The position numbers and the translations under genes were made by a program. Source: Actinidia chinensis (lineage: Eukaryota > Streptophyta > Magnoliopsida > Ericales > Actinidiaceae). From it: DNA of 12,500 nucleotides. The number at the start of each line of letters is the position of its first letter. The first letter of the stretch is position 1. Of this stretch, positions 1-9,039 are shown in pieces. The notes below the pieces were generated by a model. That model was given only the letters and a program-made list of their open reading frames with translations, had not been told where the DNA came from and made no database searches. The DNA lies in assembly GCA_009663005.1 (NCBI GenBank), contig CM018890.1, forward strand, positions 11,876,252 to 11,888,751. Reading direction: 5' to 3'.

Positions 1-552
1 TCGTGTTATATTATGTTTTTTATGAATAAATTTAATGATTTCATATTTTAAACTCAGTTACGATTTCTAATAATATTATTCTGACTGCTCCGTGCTCCCA
101 AAAGGTCCATCACCTTACCCGTGTCATACCATGTCAACATTTTAACATGTCATAGTGTCGACCCGATCCTATTGACACCTCTAATTAAACATAATGGATC
201 AGATGGGTATAGGAGGTGATCGCATCCTAAAATCAAATTGTACTCCCTCTTTTATTTGAAATTACATTGACATCTCATGTCAGTTAATTCTATTAAATTT
301 AATTATAGAGTTACTAAAATATCTTTATTTTATTATCAACTTTTTAAGAAAAAACGAGAGCCAAAAAGAGAGCCAAGCGACCTTCTACCTTCCAACCACC
401 CCCAGCTTTCATTGGTGCCTCCCACTCCACATTCTATTGCAACTCCCAACCATGACTCACCTTTCACCAAACCATTCACCTCCCATTGCAACTCCTTGCA
501 CCATTCAAGTGGAGTAGTAAAGGTTGTGGTGTCAGTGAATTTTAATGGTGAT
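1..552. other. Intergenic DNA without a supported gene
   Basis: AT-rich non-coding sequence. The open frame at 277-555 has no recognisable domain, and its composition follows the local C-rich or CA-rich runs (about 360-500) rather than codon structure. Small direct repeats occur here: a 'gagagccaa' motif is repeated near 355-375, and 'attgcaactcc' occurs twice between about 435 and 495. I see no promoter or RNA gene. Confidence 0.6.
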
Positions 553-1002
553 TAGGGATGACAATTTGACCTGAAAATTTGAGGTCCCTGCCCGCTCATA
601 ATAGGGCGGGTTTAGAGTCTAGAAAAACGAGTTCGAAGTAGGATATTGGGAAAAAAAAAAGGAGAAAAAGGGAAGAGAAAGGGACCTCCCACACACCGTA
701 GGCCAGAAATATCACAAGCACGCCCTGATTATATGTAAATAGTCAAAATTATCCCTATTTTTTTAAATTATATCATAATTACCCCTGATGTTATTATATT
801 AGGTACCTTAATTATCTCGAACCCATTAACCTAAACGGGGCGAGGCAGGAGTAGGTTAGGGAGGTTTATTTATAAACGAGGATGGGGTTTTGAGTCCCAA
901 CCAGTCACAATTTTGAGACGGGAGTGGAGGGAGGATTTTCTTAATTGGAGCGGGGACGGGTTGTGACAAACCCTTCTCGAACCCGCCTCCTTGTCATCCC
1001 TA
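553..1002. mobile_element. Non-autonomous hAT (Ac-like) MITE, copy 1
   Basis: The ends are perfect 12-bp terminal inverted repeats, TAGGGATGACAA and TTGTCATCCCTA. This type of end is known from Ac-like hAT transposons. The flanking 8 bp are atggtgat (545-552) and ataatgat (1003-1010), identical at 6 of 8 positions. Both differences are G to A, which fits an aged 8-bp hAT target-site duplication. The interior has no transposase frame. It has GC-rich motifs near both ends (ggcggg, gcgggg) and an AT-rich middle, plus a purine-rich tract at about 647-686. The same family recurs at 10790-11153. Confidence 0.85.
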
Positions 1003-1350
1003 ATAATGATTGAAGTGGGATCGGAGTGGAGACAATGATTGTAATTTTGAGAGCGACAAGGGAGAAGTATGGCCAGAATAGGCATTGGGTTAGATTAATA
1101 CACAGTCAACGATTAGACTAAACTATTACACAAAATTATAGATTGATTGAGTGCGGGGGTAACTTTATAATTTCAATGGAATTCAGGTTTTTTCCGTGAA
1201 ATTTACCCTTTGTTTCGTGATTACTCCACTTGTAACTTCAACTACGTATGCCCAAATTCCTTAAAATCTAAGTAGAGATCCTATCCAATAGCTCAAAAAA
1301 TCCTACGACGATCACACGATTACTTAGTCCCTCCATCCCCAGTCCCTACC
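1003..1350 (+). promoter_or_regulatory. Upstream region of the RING-H2 gene
   Basis: This stretch lies between the hAT element and the first ATG of the RING-H2 transcript region. It must contain the proximal promoter and 5' leader, but I see no convincing TATA box. A short foldback-like segment (about 1156-1212) starts with gggtaact and ends with gaaatttaccc, resembling the ends of the MITE at 1907-2397. It is probably the remnant of another small element. A CCAAT motif lies near 1285. No coding sequence is supported. Confidence 0.4.
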
Positions 1351-1401
1351 ATGCCCCCGCCGTCGCCGCCACCACTTCCTCCGCCGACCGCCTCCTCCTA
1401 A
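1351..1401 (+). other. In-frame proline-rich uORF or stop-interrupted N-terminus
   Basis: An ATG at 1351 opens 16 codons reading MPPPSPPPLPPPTASS and ends at TAA 1399-1401. The frame is the same as that of the RING-H2 gene, whose first ATG is only 27 nt past this stop, and the codons between are open. It is either a small upstream ORF that could restrain translation of the ligase, or the original N-terminus of a longer protein cut off by a nonsense change. The sequence alone does not decide. The rest of the gene is intact. Confidence 0.5.
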
Positions 1402-1428
1402 ACATTGTCCAAACGGCCTCAACCCCTA

Positions 1429-1884
1429 ATGGCCTTACAAGACTCGCAACAACGCTTCCACTGGCATCACTCCGAACTCGACGACGATCGCATCTTACAA
1501 ATCCGCGGCCACACCTTCCTCTTCGCCGCCGTCCTCTTCGCCGTCCTCCTCCTCCTCCTCTACGCCCGCTGGATCTGTCGCTTCCGCCACACCTCTGCCC
1601 GCCATGCGGCCCACGCGCCGCCGCCGCCTACTCAACACCTCGGACTCGACGCGGCCACAATTAACAGCTTCCAAATCGTGCTTCACAAGTCCGCCACCAC
1701 GGCGACGCGTTTCGGCGAATCCGAGTGCTGTATTTGCCTTGGAATGTTTGAAGATGCTGAGAAAGTGAAGGTGTTGCCGAATTGCCGCCATTGTTTTCAC
1801 TGCGAGTGCGTCGACAAGTGGCTCTGTTCTCATACGAGTTGCCCTCTCTGCCGATCTTCTCTCCGATCGGACTCACCCGTTTGA
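1429..1884 (+). CDS. ATL66: ATL-type RING-H2 finger protein (ATL66-like E3 ubiquitin ligase)
   Basis: Intron-less gene for a 151-residue membrane-anchored E3 ubiquitin-protein ligase, which would transfer ubiquitin from an E2 to target proteins. The order of parts is typical of the ATL family. An N-terminal FHWH...ELDDD segment (10-20) is followed by one transmembrane helix (about 30-45), a basic YARWICRF stretch, a His/Pro-rich linker, the GLD motif (GLDAATINSFQIVLH, 72-86) and the RING-H2. All eight zinc ligands are present: C100, C103, C119, H121, H124, C127, C138 and C141. Spacing is C-X2-C-X15-C-X-H-X2-H-X2-C-X10-C-X2-C, with the LPxC and W131 marks of ATL proteins. The first in-frame ATG after the upstream stop (1429) was chosen as the start; an earlier same-frame ATG at 1351 is blocked by TAA. 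Family assignment is firm; the ATL66 subgroup rests on the FHWH/ELDDD and YARWICRF segments and is less sure. Confidence 0.9.
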   Translation: MALQDSQQRFHWHHSELDDDRILQIRGHTFLFAAVLFAVLLLLLYARWICRFRHTSARHAAHAPPPPTQHLGLDAATINSFQIVLHKSATTATRFGESECCICLGMFEDAEKVKVLPNCRHCFHCECVDKWLCSHTSCPLCRSSLRSDSPV

Positions 1885-1906
1885 CTCGGTCAACACCTCT
1901 TTTTTG

Positions 1907-2397
1907 AGGGTAAATTTCATTGATCTTTCTAAAAATAACGAACTTTCTTAATTATGTAACTATTATCAAAATTTTCGTAGACTTAATTTTGAAATTATTA
2001 TCAAAGTTCTCATAGAATTAATTTTTTAATAAAAATATTAAAATTGCCCTTAAATTTATAATTTTTATTATTTTTCTCTTAATACATCAATTACAAAAAT
2101 AAATATAAAATTATTTATTTTTTCATTACAAAATATGCTTTGTTAATGATATAACACGATCATTATTAAAAAAATATTATATTAATTTATTTTATTCTCA
2201 AAACATCACCACCATTTGTCATTGGTGTAGTAAAAAAATAAAATAAAAACAAGAGTATTTTTTTTTTTAAAAATTATCTCTAAATGAAATCTCAATAATA
2301 ATAATTTTAAAAGTAAAAGAGGATAATTCTATTTTAAAAACTATAAAAAAATTATTGTATTTATCAGAAATTCAGGGAAATTCAGTAAATTTACCCT
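1907..2397. mobile_element. AT-rich MITE, probably Mutator-like
   Basis: It starts AGGGTAAATTT and ends AAATTTACCCT, a perfect 11-bp inverted repeat with looser similarity inward. The flanking 9 bp are tcttttttg (1898-1906) and tttgttttg (2398-2406), matching at 7 of 9 positions. A 9-bp duplication is the length expected for Mutator-like elements, though T-rich flanks weaken this. The interior is extremely AT-rich and non-coding. It begins 22 nt after the RING-H2 stop, so it probably lies in that gene's 3' UTR or replaces its terminator. Confidence 0.55.
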
Positions 2398-2426
2398 TTT
2401 GTTTTGCACCATAATTTTTCAGTGCT

Positions 2427-2434
2427 TATATATA
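2427..2434 (+). promoter_or_regulatory. TATA-box-like motif next to the LTR edge
   Basis: TATATATA sits 57 nt before an ATG at 2491 that opens only 17 codons (stop 2542-2544). It could be the promoter of a host gene that was cut off by the retrotransposon, or chance in AT-rich DNA. No coding similarity supports a gene here. Confidence 0.25.
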
Positions 2435-2476
2435 TTGCACCCAGAACCCAGCTAGCCAAAACATTAAACGTGGGGT

Positions 2477-3546
2477 TGTTTGTTTGAAAGATGAGAGGAA
2501 GAAAATCGAGGGTAGACACCCGCGGTGGTTCTACGGTTGCGTAGGTAGCTTCAACCTGTCGTACGTCTAACCAACGATGCCCAAGCTACAATCACCGAAA
2601 TAGTGAGAACGGCCGCTGGAGTTGTTTCTGAGAAACGGCCCTCTGACGGTCAAGTTAAACGTCCGAAAATCTAGAAAGAGAAAGTATATGTATGTTCCGT
2701 CAGTAAGGTTGCACGTACCTTGCGAGAATAATAGTGTTCCCTTTTATGCTCTAGCTCAGCGCGTGGCTTGATGCGTTAGCTGTCTTGTCACTCAACATGC
2801 TGTAATTCGGTGCGTACCCATACGTACCGATTGCTGTGTCAGTGGATGAATAGCTAACCCATCCTTGCCCCTACGATATGGCTAGTAGCTCATTATCAAT
2901 TGCCGACGTCTCAATTGCGCGTGAGGGGTAGACAGAACTCTAAATGTGTACACACGTCACTTCTACTCTCTTGACACCCCATTGGATTGCCAACCGGGAC
3001 CGTTGCGCCGCGTCCAAGCTCCAGCATAGTTATCGCCCCAAGTTTACTGAATAGCGACAGCTCGGTACTAACGATGGCTTAAGCTAGGAAAGCAGTTGTC
3101 TTTGATCGTGATTGCCCCAAGCTCACCGCGGAGTATTGCCAAGCTTGCTAAGTAGCGACAGCTCGGCGGATAACAAGGTCAGATTCTTGTCATTATATAA
3201 TTTGTCCCCCTTACAATTATCCCTCAATTCGCATGAGCTGAGTCGATGCTTGCCGAGGTCATGTGAGTTGGATGTGCTTGCTCTTTAAGTCCGTTACTTG
3301 GTTGACAAGCTAATGCCTGCTAGCTATCTTTCCACTGCTTTCATCTGTCATTTTGCCATAAATGTTGGAGACACGCGTTCAAGTTGATTAGGCGCAGAGC
3401 ACTTGATTACTAGCGCCGATGTCCATCACCTGCCCCTAGGGCTCATTTGGTGCGGATGCGCTGCCTAAAGGTTGCCACGTGGTCCCGTCCTGCAGGTTCC
3501 GCGAGGTGGTTATTGGCGCGTGATTTCACATGCCCATTAAGACACA
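2477..3546 (-). repeat. Probable 3' LTR, boundaries approximate
   Basis: An LTR is expected here, between the antisense gene and the flanking AT-rich host DNA. The low edge TGTTTG (2477, or 2481) and the high edge ...GACACA (about 3546) give the TG...CA form. On the minus strand the bases just upstream of the high edge are purine-rich (gagaaaaaggcaggaa), as for a polypurine tract. A minus-strand TATA-like sequence (ttatataatg, about 3192-3201) would be a promoter inside the U3 part. The segment is non-coding, moderately GC-rich and unlike the AT-rich DNA to its left. The second LTR is not in the window, so neither edge can be proven. Confidence 0.4.
3035..3170. repeat. Diverged direct repeat pair in the LTR region
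   Basis: Two copies of a motif around agcgacagctcgg occur at 3053-3065 and 3154-3166, 101 nt apart. Similar context precedes each copy (ccccaagtttactgaat and gccaagcttgctaagt). This is probably an old local duplication inside the LTR. Confidence 0.5.
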
Positions 3547-4210
3547 TTCCTGCCTTTTTCTCGCCTCTTTGTCTTCTTTATTTGCGTCTGTTTGGCTTCC
3601 ATTTTCCAATGTTGTAAGTTGAGCGTTCTAGAGAGAGAAAAGGCTTCCCTTTGTCTTAACGCAATCGTCCGACAATCTTTCCAACCATCATTCCAATTTC
3701 GCCAATAGATTTTTGATTTTCACGCCGCTAGTTGCCTTATGAGCTTGGCCCTTGGTAAGCTTCTGGCCTTCATTCTTTATTTTGTGATTCTTGTACTTTT
3801 TGTGATTTGTATTCGGTTTCTCGTCTGCATATCTGTGTTCAGACTTTGCTTCGTACCTATATGTCCGTGCATTTATGCTAGCTTGCTGTTTGTCTTGAGT
3901 TTCTAATTTTTGGCTTTTCTGCCACTATTGTGACTTCGTGTTTCTATAAGCTGGATTTGCTTTGACCCATTTCCCTTGATGAAATAGTCCACCTTATAGG
4001 ATCGGTGGCATAAGGTTTTTGTCCCCCAATCCCTTCTATTACCGAGATGGTTTCGTGGCGATAAGAGGGTCTGGTAGTTTGTCCCTTAGCGATAGGTAGC
4101 CTTTCTAGGGTAGAGCCTAGTGCTCTCATCGAGCTTGTCTGATTCTACTTTCGTGGGCTCATCTACTAGTATGGCTGAGCTCGTTCTAACTATCTTGTTT
4201 CTATTTTCAG
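3547..4210 (+). promoter_or_regulatory. Promoter and leader of the antisense gene, with 5' UTR intron
   Basis: A pyrimidine-rich leader precedes a well-formed intron. The donor is CTTG|GTAAGC with G at 3755. The acceptor follows a T-rich tract and ends TTTTCAG at 4210, four nt before ATG 4214. The intron would be 456 nt and would lie in the leader or just before the start codon. The stretch tctgtttggcttccat (about 3587-3602) resembles tccgtttggcctccat near 8867, just before the TATA box of the second plus-strand unit. This suggests two diverged versions of the same promoter. No TATA box is obvious here. Confidence 0.45.
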
Positions 4211-4781
4211 AACATGGAGTTGAATTGAGTTCAGCTATTGGTTCACAACGACACGGCCATGGAAAGGTTTAGGGCTGCGTACCGCATCCCTGCGGATGTT
4301 ATAATAGAGCGTCCCAGACCAAACGAAGTTCTAGTGGTTAACCCGGACAATGTGAATTGTATTTCGGTTTGCATTTGGCTAATCTACTAGGTCGGGCTCT
4401 GGTTTTCCATCAGCTCGCTATTGAAGGAAGCGATGGCGCGCTACCGCCTAACCTTCATGTAAGTGTCCGTCAACTTCGTCCGAACCATGCTCGCGATGGA
4501 CACGTTAATACGTATACTGGACAAAACCTTCGGTGCTGAGGATTTGTTTAATGTTTACACCGTGGTTCGACCAAAGAGGGAACCAAGCAACCCCCTCTAC
4601 ACGGGTAATCATTACTTGTGCCTCAGGAATCCCAATCAGCCTCAAACGAGGTTGGTCGACGGCAACCCAGACAAAGATATGTTTCTTGACGAGTTTATCT
4701 CGATTTTGAGTGGTTGGGAGTTCCGAGTTGGGGATGACGGTCTTTAGCCATTCCCGAGGTACAACAGCCACTTGCCCGATA

Positions 4782-4871
4782 GTAAGTATTTCTTTTGTTG
4801 GATCTGTAGTCTTCATGCTTTGTGATTGTTCCTCATATCGACATTGATGTCTGTTTTTATTGCTTGTACAG
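4782..4871 (+). other. Intron in the antisense ORF
   Basis: The donor is GATA|GTAAGT and the acceptor is TTGTACAG, giving 90 nt. Splicing keeps the frame of the flanking exons (PFPRYNSHLPD before, FNKFKFRF after). The T-rich interior is typical of a plant intron. Confidence 0.7.
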
Positions 4872-5829
4872 ATTTTAACAAGTTCAAATTCCGTTTTGAA
4901 TAGTGCAAGAAGGCCATCCAAGCTGCTAACAACAGGCAAGAGTCTAGGGACGTAACCCCTCTCCTTTCATACGAGCCCATCTATCGACATACAATTCCTC
5001 GCAGGGTCGCGTAGCTTGTCAAGGCGAGTCTTCCTCCTTTGCGCATCGAAGGCCAAGCTCCATGGCGCGAAACTTTCAGTCCGGAGAGGTCCGATGACGA
5101 GCTCAACGCGCATCAACCTACTACCTAGCTTCTAGGTCGGGAAGAGGGTGTCACGTCTAACTCATCGGGCCATATTTCTCCAGATCCCATCAACAGTGAA
5201 GAGGAGGCTGTTAGCCAGCTTGTACTGAATAGGAAATGAGGTCGAGTGGCTACCGTGGTTAAGCCAGAGGATCCAGTCCTACCCATTTTCATCTTGAGCT
5301 CGAACTACGAGAATTCAGACGACCTTGCCCGTGCCTAACCTCAGTTTGTGAGAGAGGTTGAAAATGTTAGCCTAAGTTCGATTGAATTTGCCACAATGAG
5401 GGTTAGGAATCTGAAGAAGAAAACTACACCGGCTGCTGATCCTGCCATAATAGTCCCTCTTGTTAGCCAAGTTCCCCAATGAACTATTGATCCAGTCATG
5501 GAGTTGGCCAAGGTGATAATGGGGGTGAAGCTGAACTCTCTGGATGCCCCGCTTTTGGACAAACGCAAAGGGAATGAGCTCTTGGCGGGTACGCCCAAGA
5601 GGCCCTAGAGAAGAATAGGGGAGATGAGCTTGGGTGCAGATTCCGAGCTTTGGAAGCCCAAGTTTTCGCTTGTGAGCTCGGAAGATAGGTGACGACGGCT
5701 GACTCTGCCAGAGATCACAACACCAACGTGCCCCTTGCATGGGCCGTCTTGCTGCCAAACGATGTTGCTGCCCTCTTCGAAGAGACCTCGAAGACCATGA
5801 GAAGTTTGTTAGTGATGCAACATGTTTAG

Positions 5830-5905
5830 GTGAGCATCATGACTTTGATAACTTTGATGTTGCATATCCAATACTTATCTTCTTCCCTGTGCTTTTGGTT
5901 CGCAG
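5830..5905 (+). other. Second intron in the antisense ORF
   Basis: The donor is TTTAG|GTGAGC and the acceptor is GGTTCGCAG after a T-rich run, giving 76 nt. The upstream exon reads NVPLAWAVLLPNDV...LLVMQHV. The downstream exon leads into the coiled-coil part after a small frameshift near 5930. Confidence 0.6.
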
Positions 5906-6495
5906 AATCTCCAGAAGACGGTGGCTAGGATCGCATGGCGGAATAGTCGGTCGAGCTAAAAAGGGCCAAAAAGAAGGTGGGCAACATGGAATCTAAGTTG
6001 AGCAAGGCCAGGCTCGCACTGGGAAAGATTGATCAGATTAAGGCCGATTTGGCTACCGTTGAACAAGCCCAAGATGGTAGTTACGCAGCTGTAACCCAGG
6101 CTCAAGGCAAGGCTGATGCTTCCAAGGCCACTATCGCCGAGCTTCAGGCAGTGGCATGTGGCCTTGTCTATGAGCGAGTCTTCAGCAGAGGGGACAATCG
6201 TGCTGGGGACAACTACGCCAAACAGGTCGTCGAAGTCTGCTCTAAGGCTTTCATTGAAGGGTGGCTCGCTTGTCTATCTGAGCTCGGAGTTTCCAAGGAT
6301 AACTTAGCGTGGTCCAAGGCTTCCCCTACTTTCGAATTCCCTGAGTCTCCTATGCCTTATTCGCCTATGGTTCTTTTCGGTTTTGACAAGGAGGAGTATG
6401 CAAATCGGACAAAGGAAGATGAGGAAGAAGCCAGGGAGAAAACCGCAGAGGAAGCTATGGAAGGTGCATCCCGGGATCCCCCTCCCGAGCTTTGA

Positions 6496-6645
6496 AGTGT
6501 TTTATTTTGTTTTTGCTCACATTTGTAAAGACCTCTCTATTTTTTAAGCTTTCATAATAGAACTTTGTTTTGGATTTCAACTCGTGAGCGTATTACCTTC
6601 CATTTCGTGTTTTGACATTTCTTTTCTAGCAAAGTATATTTTGGA
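6496..6645 (+). terminator. 3' UTR of the antisense ORF
   Basis: A T-rich stretch follows the TGA at 6493-6495. It contains cataatagaactttg near 6551, which resembles taataaacgaactttact at the end of the second plus-strand unit (about 9494). It is a plausible plant polyadenylation region. It leads directly into the first decayed unit of the tandem array. Confidence 0.4.
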
Positions 6646-8668
6646 CGAGATCCAGAGCTCACCGCGAGCTCAGCTAATCCTTCCCTGAACTTTTTCCAAG
6701 TACACTACAAAAAGTCATGTCAGGTGGAGTTCGGAGCTCACCTAGAGCTCGGCTAACTCCTCATCTAGTCTCTAGCAAAGTGCGCTTTAGCAAAACCTAC
6801 AAGACAAGGTTCGGGGCTTTCGCATACCCGACTAACTTTCCTATGCCTTTGCTAAGCTTACTCCAAAAATTCACGTAAAGTGGAGTTCGGAGCTCACCTA
6901 GGGCTCGGCTAACTCCCTATCTAGTCTTTGGAAAAATGCGCTCTAGCAATCCTGCACGACAAGGTTCGAGGCTTTTGCCTAGCTCGACTAACCTTTCCTA
7001 TGCCTTTGCCAAGTGTATTGTAGAAAATCACGTCAGGTGGAGTTCGGAGCTCACCTAGGGCTCAGCTAACTCCCCATCTAGTATTTGGCAAAGTGCGCTC
7101 TAGTAAAACCTACAAGACAAGGTTTTGGGCTTTCACCTAGCCCGGCTAACCTTTCTTATGCCTTTGCCAAGCGTACAATGGAAAATCGCGTCAGGTGAAG
7201 TTTGGAGCCCACTTAGGGCTCGGCTAACTCCCCATCTAGTCTCTGGCAAACTGCTCCCTGGGAAAGCTTACAAGACAAGGTTCGGGGCTTTTGCCTAGCC
7301 GGCTAACCTTTCCTATGCCTTTGCCAAGCGTACTGCGAAAAATCACGTTAGGTGGAGTTCAGAGCTCACCTAAAGCTCGGCTAACTCCCTATCTAGTCTT
7401 TGACAAAATGCTCTCTAGCAAAGCCTGTAGGACAAGGTTCGGGACTTTTGCCTAGCTCGACTAACCTTTCCTATGCCTTTGCCTAGCGTACTGCGAAAAA
7501 TCGCGTCAGGTGGAGTTCGGAGCTCACCTAGGGCTCGGCTAACTCCCCATCTAGTCTCTAGCAAAGTGCGCTTTAGCAAAACCTACAAGACAAGGTTCGG
7601 GGCTTTCGCATACCCGACTAACTTTCCTATGCCTTTGCCAAGCTTACTCCAAAAATTCACGTAAAGTGGAGTTCGGAGCTCACCTAGGGCTCGGTTAACT
7701 CCTCATCTAGTCTTTGACAAAATGCTCTCTAGCAAAGCCTGTAGGACAAGGTTCGGGACTTTTGCCTAGCCCGACTAACCTTTCCTATGCCTTTGCCAAG
7801 TGTATTGTAGAAAATCACGTCAGGTGGAGTTCGGAGCTCACCTAGGGCTCGGCTAACTCCCCATCTAGTTTTTGGCAAAGTGCGCTCTAGTAAAGCCTAC
7901 AAGACAAGGTTTTGGGCTTTCACCTAGCCCAGCTAACCTTTCTTATGCCTTTGCCAAGCGTACAATGGAAAATCGCGTCAGGTGGAGTTTGGAGCCCACT
8001 TAGGGCTCGGCTAACTCCCCATCTAGTCTCTGGCAAACTGCTCCCTGGGAAAGCTTACAAGACAAGGTTCGGGGCTTTCGCCTAGCCGGCTAACCTTTGC
8101 TATGCCTTTGCCAAGCGTACTGCGAAAAATCACGTTAGGTGGAGTTCAGAGCTCACCTAAAGCTCGGCTAACTCCCTATCTAGTCTTTGGAAAAATGCGT
8201 TCTAGCAAAGCCTGCACGACAAGGTTCGGGCTTTTGCCTAGCCTAGCTAACCTTTCCTATGCCTTTGCCAAGCGTACTGCGAAAAATCGCGTCAGGTGGA
8301 GTTCGGAGCTCACCTAGGGCTCGGCTAACTCCCCATCTAGTCTCTAGCAAAGTGCGCTTTGGCAAAACCTACAAGACAAGGTTCGGGGCTTTCGCATACC
8401 CGACTAACTTTCCTATGCCTTTGCCAAGCTTACTCCAAAAATTCACGTAAAGTGGAGTTCGGAGCTCACCTAGGGCTCGACTAACTCCTTATATAGTCTC
8501 TGGAAAAATGCTCTCTGGCAAAGCCTACAAGACAAGTTTTGTGGCTTTCGCCTAGCCCGGATGGCCTTTCCTTTCCTTTTTCCAAGTGTACCTTAGAAAA
8601 TCGCGTCAGGTGGAGTTTAGAGCTCACCTAGGGATCGGCTAATCCCCATCTAGTCTCTGCTAAGTGGG
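6646..8668. repeat. Hierarchical tandem repeat array (about 78 / 157 / 786 bp)
   Basis: The anchor tggag(ttcgg) recurs at 6725, 6881, 7038, 7196, 7353, 7511, 7667, 7825, 7983, 8140, 8297, 8453 and 8611, with steps of 156-158 nt. Each 157-bp unit is itself two related halves. One half contains agctcacctagggctcggct, the other ggctttcgcctagcccggct, and both are followed by related caaag/ccaag segments. Five unit variants repeat in order, giving a higher-order period of 786-787 nt with two full copies and part of a third. A decayed half-unit (6646-6723) and a truncated unit (8611-8668) bound the array. A period of 157 is not a multiple of 3, so the short frames inside are not genes. The array lies in the 3' region of the minus-strand element. 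Confidence 0.95.
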
Positions 8669-8886
8669 ACACGTGGCATGAGAGGGAGGCACCAGGTGCT
8701 TGTCTTTTTTCAACTAGTTAACGGCGATTAATACGCAAAACGTCGCGTCCAAGTTCATGCTTCACCGTTTTGCATGCCTTGGATGGCGATTAGTCTTCCT
8801 ATTTTAATAGTGGGCCATAAACCTTCTGTATTAATGACAAGCTGTCAGTCTTTCCATTAATGACGGTCCGTTTGGCCTCCATCCGC

Positions 8887-8894
8887 TATAAATA
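8887..8894 (+). promoter_or_regulatory. TATA box
   Basis: A perfect TATAAATA in the context ccgctataaataggg. It is followed about 30 nt later by a CT-rich leader, as expected for a plant RNA polymerase II core promoter. It would drive the plus-strand segment at 8669-9600. Confidence 0.65.
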
Positions 8895-9039
8895 GGGAGA
8901 TTGTGCCTGTGGTCTAACCCTCCAAACTTTCCAATTCCTCTGAACATTTTCCTCTCTCTAGAATCAGAGGTGATAGTCTCAAGTTTAGGCCTCCCAGTGG
9001 CCCTCCTTCTCTGAGGGGTCCTGGCTAGTATACTGGAAG

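Larger units (their letters stand above)
4214..6495 (+). pseudogene. Antisense additional ORF of the retroelement, Transposase_28-like with coiled-coil C-terminus
   Basis: One plus-strand frame can be followed from ATG 4214 (or 4259) for about 1.4 kb. It starts with an FRAAYRIPADV-like segment and continues through VNFVRTMLAMDTLIRIL, a Trp-rich part (LSGWEFR) and a PFPRY segment. This order is characteristic of the plant 'putative gypsy type transposon' family (Transposase_28). The frame then shifts near 5690-5700 and again near 5930. The open end (5977-6495) is a heptad-like coiled coil (KLSKARLALGKIDQIKADL), a VCSKAFIEGW segment and an acidic tail. Twelve in-frame stops interrupt it: 4226, 4388, 4460, 4745, 4901, 5012, 5126, 5237, 5336, 5480, 5606 and 5690. 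It runs opposite to pol. The molecular role of this family is not known. It is clearly dead here. Confidence 0.75.

Noticed and set aside
238..262. Stowaway-like end (TACTCCCTC)
   Set aside because: No matching inverted end was found downstream; the short motif alone is not enough.
277..555. 92-codon open frame on the plus strand
   Set aside because: No recognisable motif. It is composed of CA-rich low-complexity sequence and ends at the edge of the hAT element.
1495..1876. Minus-strand frames opposite the RING-H2 gene
   Set aside because: They are shadows of a strongly biased coding strand; the Glu/Arg-rich translation mirrors the Leu/Pro codons of the real gene.
3944..4129. 61-codon minus-strand frame
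   Set aside because: It lies inside the leader intron of the antisense ORF and has no similarity that I recognise.
4505..5758. Minus-strand frames of 85-144 codons opposite the antisense ORF
   Set aside because: They lack domain similarity, while the plus strand gives ordered family motifs and proper intron borders.
7473..8450. Repeated 63-71 codon frames beginning MPLPSVLRKI in the array
   Set aside because: They recur only because the DNA repeats. A 157-nt period shifts frame from unit to unit, so no continuous repeat protein exists.
6646..8668. CRISPR-like array
   Set aside because: The whole unit is repeated with no unique spacers, in a plant retrotransposon context.
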